This document shows, piece by piece, positions 55,486 to 63,371 of a stretch of DNA of 64,000 bases. Both the position numbers and the translations under genes were made by a program. The DNA comes from Trichodesmium sp050015995. GTDB lineage: Bacteria > Cyanobacteriota > Cyanobacteriia > Cyanobacteriales > Microcoleaceae. The notes under the pieces are model-generated. The model made no database searches and was not told the DNA's origin. It saw only the letters and a program-made list of their open reading frames with translations. The stretch's first letter is position 1. Every line of letters starts with the position of its first letter. The stretch lies in contig NZ_JBNHEP010000001.1 in NCBI RefSeq assembly GCF_050015995.1, positions 8,625 to 72,624 of the forward strand, given 5' to 3'.

Positions 55486-56943
55486 TTAGACCAGATGTTG
55501 CTGGACTGCTAAAACTAAGTTCTCTGTCCAAGAGTTTGCTAGTTCAGCATTAATTGCTTCTACCATAACTCGAATGACTGGCTCTGTGCCAGAGGCTCGG
55601 ACTAAAACCCGCCCAAAATCTGCTAGAGCTGTTTCTGCTTCTTCAATAGCTCTGACTAATGGTTCGCAGTTTTTCCAGTTCGCTCGGCGATCGCGGTCTT
55701 CAACCCGAATATTTCGGAGCAATTGGGGATAGGTCTGAAAGCTTTGGTCTACTAATTCTGCTAGAGAAATTCCAGAATTTTTTACTAGGGTCGCCAAATG
55801 CAACGCCGTCATTAGACCATCTCCTGTAATGCCATAGTGGGGACAGAGAATATGTCCTGATTGTTCTCCACCTAACATTGAACCTGTGCGCTGCATTTCT
55901 GCGTGAACGTATTGGTCTCCGACTTTAGTCCGTAACATTTGTCCACCCTGTTTGTGCCAAGCACGTTCAAACCCTAAGTTGGCCATAACTGTACTAACAA
56001 TTAAATTATTTGGTAGTAACCCTGCTTGACTTAAGCTTTGACCCCAAAAATAGAGTATATAATCTCCATCAATAGAACGACCTTGAGAATCTACCGCTAA
56101 TACTCGGTCAGCATCTCCATCAAAGGCAAATCCCATATCAGCTTTATTTTCTATTACTGTTTGTTGGAGGGAATGAAGGTGAGTTGAACCACAGTTCACA
56201 TTGATCCGATCGCCGTTTGGTTGGTCATGTAAACAAATAATTTCTGCTCCCATTGCCTGAAAAACTTCTGGGGCGGTATGAACTGCTGCTCCCCAAGCTA
56301 AGTCCAGAACTATTTTCATTCCCTGGAAATGTCCTGCTATTAAAGGAGAATGTAGAGATGCTTGGTACTCCTTGACTAATTCTGGTCTATGGTAGTGTTG
56401 TCCCCAGTTACTATGGATGGTGGGAAAATCTGCGGTTCCTCTAATTCCAGATTCTATCTGTTTTTGTAATTCTGAAGAGAGTTTTGTACCATCGGAACCA
56501 AAAAATTTTATTCCATTATCTTCGGGTGGATTATGACTAGCAGAAATCATTATTCCACCTATTGCTTCTGAAACGCTAGTAAGATAGGCAACGCAAGGAG
56601 TGGGGCATAAACCTAAATTCCAAACTTCTAACCCTGCTGCTGTTAAACCTGCTGACAGAGCCATAGCTAACATATTGCCAGAGTTTCTGGTATCTTGACC
56701 CATTATTACAGGGCCAGAGTTTGGAGAATATTGGCGCAATACTTGTCCAGCCCAAAAACCTATTTGTAGGGCTAGGGGGGCGGTGAGTAGTTCTCCTGCT
56801 TTACCTCGGATGCCATCTGTACCGAATAGTGGTGTTGTGGGCAGTGAGTTATTGTTCCAAGGCAATGTTGTTGTTATTGCTTTGGCTGATAAGTTAAAGG
56901 TGTTTTGTCCGTAAGCTGGTTTGAATGATGGTGTTGCTACCAT
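55486..56943 (-). CDS. glmM: Phosphoglucosamine mutase
   Basis: 485 residues from the ATG at 56943, with GAGGAG 8 bases upstream; a GTG 9 bases earlier overlaps that site. Motifs: FGTDGIRGKAG at 40-50, active-site phosphoserine Ser136 in ISASHNPPEDNG, metal loop DGDADR at about 280, and RASGTEPVIRVMVEA for phosphate binding near the C-terminus. It turns glucosamine-6-phosphate into glucosamine-1-phosphate for UDP-GlcNAc, feeding peptidoglycan and polysaccharide synthesis. It heads an operon with the HpsL-like and GT2 genes, which would link sugar supply to glycan export. A 30-residue N-terminal extension is longer than in E. coli. Intact. Confidence 0.95.
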   Translation of the reverse strand: MVATPSFKPAYGQNTFNLSAKAITTTLPWNNNSLPTTPLFGTDGIRGKAGELLTAPLALQIGFWAGQVLRQYSPNSGPVIMGQDTRNSGNMLAMALSAGLTAAGLEVWNLGLCPTPCVAYLTSVSEAIGGIMISASHNPPEDNGIKFFGSDGTKLSSELQKQIESGIRGTADFPTIHSNWGQHYHRPELVKEYQASLHSPLIAGHFQGMKIVLDLAWGAAVHTAPEVFQAMGAEIICLHDQPNGDRINVNCGSTHLHSLQQTVIENKADMGFAFDGDADRVLAVDSQGRSIDGDYILYFWGQSLSQAGLLPNNLIVSTVMANLGFERAWHKQGGQMLRTKVGDQYVHAEMQRTGSMLGGEQSGHILCPHYGITGDGLMTALHLATLVKNSGISLAELVDQSFQTYPQLLRNIRVEDRDRRANWKNCEPLVRAIEEAETALADFGRVLVRASGTEPVIRVMVEAINAELANSWTENLVLAVQQHLV

Positions 56944-57459
56944 AATTTTCACTCCTCGTCAAGATTAAGTTATTCTCACTCTCAACAAAGAGAATAGCAC
57001 TTCCGGATTAAATAAGAAGGTGGGAAGATAGGGTTTGGGGAGTTGGGGAGATTGAATATTGAAGTATAGATTAGTAAGTGCCCATGCAAAATTAATTTAA
57101 CATTTTTAATTGATTTTCCTTTCTACAACATTCGCTCTGAATCTGAGAAATAATACTCTTTTAAGTTGAATAAAAAATCATGTGCATAGATAAAACAAAG
57201 ATAATCTTTATGGCATCACAATTTTTGTGAGGATGCAACCGAAAATACTTTGACGTGCGATTTTTTTAGGAGCTTAACAGAATGAAAATGTTTGTGGCTT
57301 TGCACTCAAGAGCAATGGATAGAAAGATTTGATGAGGGAAAAACATTTGTGGGAAGCTCCACAAGATTAAAATATTTTTGGTACTGCTTCTGGGAAAATT
57401 CCTGAAAGCGTTTTAGACTCAAACAGGCGCACTTTTTTCCACCCTAAGATGGAAATAAA
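56944..57459. other. AT-rich spacer upstream of glmM
   Basis: No gene or repeat family clearly seen. GCAAAATTAATTTAACATTT at about 57087 resembles sequence near 40725. A GGGGAGTTGGGGAG run lies at 57037-57051. The glmM promoter must lie here but no boxes stand out. Confidence 0.35.
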
Positions 57460-57939
57460 CTATATGCAGATTTGTTTGCTAGGTTGTCTTGCAGTAGCTG
57501 GATCAAGATTAAACTCAGTATCTACAAATTCCACAGAATGATAAGTATTAATCCACAAGTGAGCGCCACATTTTGCTGGTTCGTAAGGTCGATAGACGAT
57601 CAGGCAAGGACCTGGAATATATAAGTCATAACCATAATCGTTGCGTTTGCCGTCCTTAACAGAAATGACAGGTTCCAATTTTTCTGGAGGTTTACCCTTA
57701 TTCCCTTTAATCTTGCTTTGATTAACATGAATCATTTTAGGTTCAGTGGGTTCTTGCTTGTGCCAGATACCTTTCGGACCGCGCCGAGCCGGAATTATTA
57801 CAGGCATTCCACTTTCAGAAACTGGTATTTCCCAGAATCTACCATTTTTCTCAGCATCTTTGACTCTTCCCTGAGCTAATAAAACTAATAAACGTTGACG
57901 AGATATACCTAATAAAATAGATGCTTCTCTAGTACCCAT
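57460..57939 (-). CDS. Protein with an N-terminal helix-turn-helix, unknown function
   Basis: 159 residues. Residues 1-40 (GTREASILLGISRQRLLVLLAQ, then GRVKDAEKNGRFWEIPV, read in parts) form an excisionase/MerR-type helix-turn-helix with the small wing typical of site-reading domains. The middle is basic and Pro/Lys-rich (KIKGNKGKPPEKLEP). The C-terminal part (GYDLYIPGPCLIVYRPYEPA, WINTYHSVEFVD) is strand-rich and not recognised. It may be a small DNA-binding regulator or a recombination directionality-type protein; no integrase is nearby. It stands alone, 130 bases from a MITE. Confidence 0.6.
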   Translation of the reverse strand: MGTREASILLGISRQRLLVLLAQGRVKDAEKNGRFWEIPVSESGMPVIIPARRGPKGIWHKQEPTEPKMIHVNQSKIKGNKGKPPEKLEPVISVKDGKRNDYGYDLYIPGPCLIVYRPYEPAKCGAHLWINTYHSVEFVDTEFNLDPATARQPSKQICI

Positions 57940-58075
57940 GATTTTTTCTTCAACTATTGGACAATAGTAAATATATGATAAAAAGATAACTTTCTCAAAG
58001 TTACCTAAGAATAATAGTAAATGAAATTATTGATTTTGTGGTAGTGGTTTACAAGTAGTAATATTCAGCATATTA

Positions 58076-58332
58076 GAGACTGTTTGTAAAATAAGTATTA
58101 AGAGAACATGCGAGTGACTAAAATCTAAAAGCGGTAATACTTCAAGAGATTGAAATTTGGTAGGTAGAGAAGTATTCAGTACATATATTCCTAGATTTTT
58201 AAGCGACAAATATTTGTCTTGATTTCTTCCTCCTTATTCCCTATTCCCTATTCCCTATTCCCTGTTCCCTGTTCCCTGTTCCCTGTTCCCTGTTCCCTAT
58301 CTCCTTTTTATATTTCCTTTACAAACAATCTC
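58076..58332. mobile_element. 257-bp MITE, copy 3
   Basis: Starts GAGACTGTTTGTAAA, ends TTTACAAACAATCTC, flanked by TTA at 58073-58075 and 58333-58335. Sequence appears the same as copy 2 over its whole length. Its left flank carries a fragment of the GTAGTGGTTTACAAGTAGT repeat, which fits insertion into an older repeat. Non-coding. Confidence 0.85.
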
Positions 58333-58359
58333 TTAAGTCAACTAGAGACCGACTGAGTA

Positions 58360-58585
58360 TTATGCTTGACACTCCACGGACTAAAGTCGCGTGGATTCTT
58401 AAGGGTCACAAATTTGACGGACTTTCCTCACGTCAAATTTTACCCTTAATGGCATAGCCAAAGATGCCTAAGCGTCTGTCCCGGGTAAACCCATTCAGGT
58501 TGCTTTTTGCTCCAATATTTGCAGCACCGTTACAGTCAGCATTTATCAATTTTCCTTCCCTAGTGTTGAGGGTTTTAGCCATTTT
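58360..58585 (-). pseudogene. tnpB C-terminal fragment with right end
   Basis: On the minus strand about 58580-58440 reads AKTLNTREGKLINADCNGAA, then NIGAKSN and DRRLGIFGYAIKGK. LINAD-NGAANIG is the third RuvC motif block of IS891/IS1341-type TnpB. Nothing upstream of it is left. 58360-58440 has pairing arms (CACGCGACTTTAGTCCG, TTGACG...CGTCAAATT) of the kind at right ends with guide RNA. It lies directly next to MITE copy 3. Confidence 0.75.
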
Positions 58586-58675
58586 TTGAGCTTAATTCCC
58601 AACAACTCTATTGTATAAAAAAGCAGATTTTTGTTGAGATTTTATACCGAATAAAAGTGATTAGTCACCCCTTTG

Positions 58676-59776
58676 TTAAAAACTTACCCCTGTAAGCACC
58701 CCACCTCCCCATTTCTGAATTACCTCCCTAGTAGCTAAACCAGTTTTTTCCCAACTAAACTCTTTAGCTCTAGCCAAACTTAAGGTTGAGAGTCGCGATC
58801 GCTCTCCTCCATCTTTAGCAATAATATTCATGGCATCTGTTATTTCTCCCACATTTTTCGGGTTAACTAAAATAGCAGCATCTCCAGCAACTTCTGGCAG
58901 AGATGAAATATTAGAAGTAATAACAGGGGTACCACAACCCATTGCTTCCAATACAGGAAAACCAAAGCCTTCCCACAAACTAGGAAAAACCAGAGCGATC
59001 GCTTGATTAATTATTTTGGGTAATTCTGTTGTGGGAACATAGTCTAGAAATTTGACTAATTTTGTTAATTCTAGTTCTTTTATTTGAGTTTTTAAGGTGG
59101 GTGTATAAGTATTATCTGTAGGTCCGGCAAGCCATAATTCATACTCGGAAAAATTAGGTAAATTAGCAAAAGCTTCTATCAACCGATGTAGATTTTTATA
59201 ATGATCGTGGCGACCAAGATAAAGAAAGTAATTTTTCGTAGGTAAGTCTAAAAATTGGAATTTTTCAGAGTCATAACCTAAAGGAATAGGAGTAATTTTT
59301 TGAGGTGGTATTTGGAAAAAATCAGTAATATCTTTTGCCGTAGCTTGAGAATTACAAATAATATGTTCTGCCTGGTTTAATACTTGAGGAATATAATATT
59401 TGAAATAAGCAGTTAAGCGCGAACCAGGTTTTGGAAAACGTAAAGGAATTAAATCGTGAGCCATGACAATATAACGACACTGAGAAAATAATGGCGCTTC
59501 TGGAAGGGGAGAAAAAAGTAGATTTCCTCGTAATTTTTTATAGATATTTGATAATTGAAATTGAGTCCAAAATAATCGTCGTAAATGACCTTTAGTTCCC
59601 TGAGCGGGTGTCATATTATTAGGGATGAGATGGCAGTTAAAATTGGGAATTTTATTAGGAACTAATAGGGTAGGATTAAGTTGTTGAAGTTGCGGCAGGA
59701 TGTTATTAGCGTAGACGGATATTCCTGTAGGTTGGGGAATTAATACTGATAAATTTATTATAAGTTCGTTAGACAT
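58676..59776 (-). CDS. Glycosyltransferase family 4
   Basis: 366 residues. GT-B fold, GT4 type: GISVYANNILPQL at the N-terminus, HDLIPLRFPKPGSR, ICNSQATAKDITDFF, FLYLGRHDHYKNLHRLIEAF for the nucleotide-sugar half, and the EX7E motif in WEGFGFPVLEAMGCGTPV. The pattern resembles mannosyltransferases that act on lipid-linked or capsule glycans. Cytoplasmic or membrane-associated. It is 1.3 kb from the next glycan gene because a group II intron lies in the spacer. Intact. Confidence 0.88.
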   Translation of the reverse strand: MSNELIINLSVLIPQPTGISVYANNILPQLQQLNPTLLVPNKIPNFNCHLIPNNMTPAQGTKGHLRRLFWTQFQLSNIYKKLRGNLLFSPLPEAPLFSQCRYIVMAHDLIPLRFPKPGSRLTAYFKYYIPQVLNQAEHIICNSQATAKDITDFFQIPPQKITPIPLGYDSEKFQFLDLPTKNYFLYLGRHDHYKNLHRLIEAFANLPNFSEYELWLAGPTDNTYTPTLKTQIKELELTKLVKFLDYVPTTELPKIINQAIALVFPSLWEGFGFPVLEAMGCGTPVITSNISSLPEVAGDAAILVNPKNVGEITDAMNIIAKDGGERSRLSTLSLARAKEFSWEKTGLATREVIQKWGGGVLTGVSF

Positions 59777-59947
59777 TTGCGCTCAGACGGATTATGGCAC
59801 GGATATACGGATTAAGATAAGAGTCCAGCAATAAGTTTAGGTTGGATTTAAGATAAAAATTCCTCCGATCAAATAATACTTTGTTGGGTTTGACTTCGTT
59901 CTACCCAACCTGCCAAAATTTTAAATACTGTAGGTTGGGTTGAGGGA

Positions 59948-60899
59948 GTGCGATTGGTTTGGCTTAACGAACTCCTATGTAAGTTAGGCCACTCCCAAAA
60001 CTAGGGATAACTAAGCGTATCCATGCAGGTTGAATTCCTGCTGTGCGGGATGCGCAGTGACTTCCATTGCTCAGGTTTCCAAGGTAACAACTTGGTCTGG
60101 AGGTGCATGGGCTTAAAGCCTTCAATAATTAATAATTAATAATTAATAATTACCTCTTCTTAAAAACGGATAGGATTGGTTAAAAGGAATTTTTTGGTTT
60201 TTTTCTCCTTGCTCATGAGAGGCTTTAAACCTTAATTTTTCGGTAAAAATAGAAGGTTTTACCTGGTTATCTTAGGCCTTGGGAGTTGCATAAGGTTAAC
60301 GCACAGTCAATAAGCGTATTACCGCTCGTCACCCAAAATTGGTGAAATTAAACCTGGTACACCAAACCCAAAAGGGATGCCTTGTACAACTGGTAACGTA
60401 GTTTGGAGGGCGTTATCGCATCTAGTTAGGGCCGGGCGAGGCTAGGAGCCTAAGTGTAACGTGAAATGGTACTAGGGAACGAAGTAACCCCTTAAGACTC
60501 TCAGGTCTCGACCCCTGAGTAGGGAAAGTTTACATGATGTCTTTTAGGGCTAAGGATTCCCTAAAAAGCAAGCCTGGAGTAATTTCTAGGATGTGCAGAC
60601 CTGGGGAGGTAACAAGGTTGGCGGGAAACAGAAACTCAATAAGGCAAAACCTATCTCGTGCCAGTATGAAGTGGAAGCCGTGCCCACTATAAATAAGAAG
60701 TCGATGCCTAAGAAGCTAAATGTACAGGAAGTACATGAGAAAATGTGTCCAACCCTAGAACCCTTGAGACAAAGGTGGGAAGAAGGGAGTATGTCTACCT
60801 AACCTGGAAATCCTTGTTATTAGGAGCCGTGTGAGCTGGAAACTCTCACGCACGGCGCGTGGAGTAGAGGTGAGGGATAGGGATATCCCCATCGACTAC
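59948..60899 (+). mobile_element. Group II intron without a reverse transcriptase gene
   Basis: The 5' end GTGCGATTGG fits the group II start GUGYG. The middle has the GC-rich stem-rich sequence of domains I-III. Near the 3' end is a clear domain V (about 60824-60857, GAGCCGTGTGAGC, a GAAA-type loop and CTCACGCACGGC), then a domain VI hairpin at about 60862-60899 ending ...GACTAC. There is no intron-encoded protein; the only open frame in the domain IV region (60593-60802) has no reverse transcriptase motif. So it would need a helper protein to splice or move. A dispersed repeat sits inside it at about 60121-60262. The 3' boundary is set by the AY rule and is uncertain by several bases. Confidence 0.8.
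60121..60262. repeat. Dispersed repeat inserted in the intron
   Basis: Starts with AATAATT heptamers, then ACGGATAGGATTGG, TTTTTTCTCC, ACCTTAATTTTTCGGTAAA. It matches 35525-35645 after nadE. It lies within the domain I region and is much richer in A/T than the intron around it, so it is a later insertion. Confidence 0.7.
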
Positions 60900-61049
60900 C
60901 TCCGAAACCCAACATTTTCAGTCAATTTGGTTCAGATAAGACAAAAATTACTCTAATCAAATGATGGTTTGTTAGGTTTTACTTCGTTCTACCAAACCTA
61001 CGTTTAACTTCCAACTTTTAACTTTTGACTTAAAAGGCTGTGTTGGGTT

Positions 61050-61910
61050 TCACTTCGTTCTACCCAAACTACAATTATGTCTGATAAATTTCCTAATGGC
61101 TTTGAACTTAATATTAGCTATTTTATAATTTATTGGCAGGTTAACTAAAGCAGCTATAGTAATTCTGAGTAATCTATATATTAAAACTAATTTATTTGTA
61201 TGTTTTTCTAAACTCAATAGATAGCTATAGATGCTATGTTCAAGTTTTAATTCTGGGTTTTTATTGGTAATAGAAGATGGTTGATGAATTACAGATATTG
61301 TTTGAGTAATGGCTATTTTATGACCTTGTTTTACATAGCGTCTACAGAAGTCAAAATCTTCATAATATAAAAAATAATTTTCATCAAACTGAGGGCATTT
61401 TTCAAAGTTTTTGAGGTTAATTAACATACTGCATCCTGTTACCCAATCTGTGGTTAATGTTTCTGTTTTGGAAAGAAATTCATTGGCAATTATTTTGCCA
61501 GTTTCGGGAATAAATCTTCCGCCACCAAACCAAATTTTACCTGTGGGTTTGTAGACGGTTGTTCCTAATATAGAAAATTCTGGATTTTTGGCTAAAAAAT
61601 GATGTGCTTTTTCCAGAGAATCAGGTAATAAATAAGCATCGGGATTAATTAACCAAACTATTGCTTGGGGATTTTGAGTATAAATCCAATTTAATCCTAA
61701 ATTGCACGCTTTGCCATATCCTAAGTTAGTTTCTGAGTTGATAATAATTGTTGTATTATTTTGAAATTGATAAATAGAATTATCGTCGGTAGAATTATTG
61801 ATGATAATAATTTGCTGAAATAGTTGGGGAGTTAATTTAATAGAATTGATTAATTTTTTAATTAACTCAGTTGAATAGTAGTTAACCGTGAGAAAGTAGA
61901 TAGTCTTTAT
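61050..61910 (-). CDS. Glycosyltransferase family 2 with no standard start codon
   Basis: The frame is open from about 61996 to the stop at 61050 and holds a complete GT2 protein: KTIYFLTVNYYSTELIKKL, IIIINNSTDDNS, NLGYGKACNLGLNWI, IVWLINPDAYLLPDSL (metal-site NPDA), FGGGRFIPETG, TTDWVTGCSMLI, YFLYYEDFDFCRRY (catalytic region). It is of the WbbL/rhamnosyltransferase type. No ATG, GTG or TTG is found in frame before the Met at 61427, which lies in the middle of the domain. The natural start would be at 61908-61910, where ATA stands before AAG ACT ATC; relatives begin MKTIYFLTVN. So either the start has mutated from ATG or ATA is used. From that point it has 286 residues. Confidence 0.75.
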   Translation of the reverse strand: MKTIYFLTVNYYSTELIKKLINSIKLTPQLFQQIIIINNSTDDNSIYQFQNNTTIIINSETNLGYGKACNLGLNWIYTQNPQAIVWLINPDAYLLPDSLEKAHHFLAKNPEFSILGTTVYKPTGKIWFGGGRFIPETGKIIANEFLSKTETLTTDWVTGCSMLINLKNFEKCPQFDENYFLYYEDFDFCRRYVKQGHKIAITQTISVIHQPSSITNKNPELKLEHSIYSYLLSLEKHTNKLVLIYRLLRITIAALVNLPINYKIANIKFKAIRKFIRHNCSLGRTK

Positions 61911-61937
61911 ATTAGTTTTTCCTTCGGAGTCTAGTGA

Positions 61938-62210
61938 TGAAAGTTCAGGATAAACCAGGTTTTTCCAAAAAGATTGTCTAATTAGAAATTATTCAACTAT
62001 CAACCCGGTTTCTTAGAAGGAAGTAGGGTGAAAGTTCAGGATAAACCAGATTTTTCCAGAAACATTGTTGGATTAGGAATTATCCTAATAAAAACCTGGT
62101 TTCTTAGGGATAAGTCAAGTGAAAGTTCACTATAAACCAGGTTTTTGAAAAAACATTAGTTGAATTAGAAATTATCCTGATAAAAACCCGGTTTCTTAGA
62201 CGGTAAGGGT
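61938..62210. repeat. Three 91-bp tandem repeats with AAACCNGGTTT hairpins
   Basis: Units begin TGAAAGTTCA at 61938, 62029 and 62120, exactly 91 bases apart. Each has ATAAACCAGGTTTTT near the start and AACCCGGTTTCTTAG near the end, which can pair. The units differ from one another at several positions, so they are not recent. They lie between rmlA and the GT2 gene, in the place where the upstream part of the GT2 gene should be. The inverted repeat at 6206-6269 is a relative. Confidence 0.85.
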
Positions 62211-62276
62211 TAAAAACCCATTCTAAACTTAAAAAAAATAATCTTGCTGACTGCTGACCGCTGACCGCTTTTTTAA

Positions 62277-63371
62277 TCAAGTTAATTCTATTTGACTATC
62301 ATCTCCAATCATAAACCGTAATGCTTTAGGACGTTGTGGAGCATTAATTAGTTGGGCGCGACGACCGAGTAAACTATCAACAATACGTTGATGAATTTCA
62401 ATAATTTTTGCTCCTTGTAATATGACACTATGTTCTAGGTCAACATCAATTAAAGTTACATTATCGGCAATACTACTATAAGGACCGATAAAACAATTTT
62501 CCAAGTGACAATTATCACCTATAATAACAGGACCTCGAACACTACAATTAATTAATTTTGTATTTTCACCAATTTTTACCCTGCCAATAATTTGACTTTG
62601 ATAATCTATTTCTCCATCTATGGATTTAGTTATCCGAGTATCTAAAATAATTTGATTGGCACTGAGTAAATCATCTTTTTTACCTGTGTCTAACCACCAA
62701 CCTTCTAAGGTGCGTGCTTCTACAGAAATTTCCGGTTCTTCACCAGAAGTTTGTTGGTCAATTAAATATTGAATAGCATCAGTAATTTCTAATTCGCCTC
62801 TAGCGGAAGGTTTGATATTAGCAATAGCATTATGTATTTTTTGAGAAAAGAAATATACACCCACAAGAGCCAAATCTGATGGTGGAACTTTAGGCTTTTC
62901 AACTAATCCTAATACTCGTCCTTGTTCATCTACTTTTGCCACACCAAAAGCTGTAGGATTAGGAACTTTCCGTAGTAGAATTAAAGCGTCTAATTGTTTT
63001 TGTTTAAAAGTATCTAAAAATTGCCCTAACTGACTTTCAATGATATTATCTCCGAGATACATTATGAAAGGAGAATCTCCCAAAAATGGTTGAGCAATTT
63101 TAACAGCGTGAGCTAAACCTGCCGGTTGTTCTTGGAGAATATATGTAATTTTAGCTCCAAATCTTTCGCCGTTTCCTGTTAATTCTTGTACTTCTTTTCC
63201 CGTTTCTAGACTAATAATAATTCCGATGTCGGTAATACCTGCTGCCACAATACCCTCAATTCCGTACCACAAAATAGGCTTATTAGCAACTGGTACTAAT
63301 TGCTTTGCTCCTGTATAGGTAAGAGGACGTAATCTCGTTCCTTTTCCTCCAGAGAGAATTAATGCTTTCAT
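62277..63371 (-). CDS. rmlA: Glucose-1-phosphate thymidylyltransferase, long form
   Basis: 364 residues. The N-terminal nucleotidyltransferase has ILSGGKGTRLRPLT at 5-18, then AKQLVPVANKPILWYGIEG, YILQEQPAGLAHAV, MYLGDNII and EKPKVPPSDLALVGVYFF. The last 120 residues form a left-handed beta-helix (IGRVKIGENTKLINCSV, VIIGDNCHLENCFIGPYSSI), as in the long-form RmlA group of bacteria and archaea. It makes dTDP-glucose from dTTP and glucose-1-phosphate for dTDP-rhamnose and related sugars, fitting a rhamnosyltransferase-like GT2 next door. Cytoplasmic. Intact. Confidence 0.92.
   Translation of the reverse strand: MKALILSGGKGTRLRPLTYTGAKQLVPVANKPILWYGIEGIVAAGITDIGIIISLETGKEVQELTGNGERFGAKITYILQEQPAGLAHAVKIAQPFLGDSPFIMYLGDNIIESQLGQFLDTFKQKQLDALILLRKVPNPTAFGVAKVDEQGRVLGLVEKPKVPPSDLALVGVYFFSQKIHNAIANIKPSARGELEITDAIQYLIDQQTSGEEPEISVEARTLEGWWLDTGKKDDLLSANQIILDTRITKSIDGEIDYQSQIIGRVKIGENTKLINCSVRGPVIIGDNCHLENCFIGPYSSIADNVTLIDVDLEHSVILQGAKIIEIHQRIVDSLLGRRAQLINAPQRPKALRFMIGDDSQIELT

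Noticed and set aside
60593..60802. 69-residue open frame inside the group II intron
   Set aside because: No reverse transcriptase, maturase or endonuclease motif; likely chance in the domain IV region.
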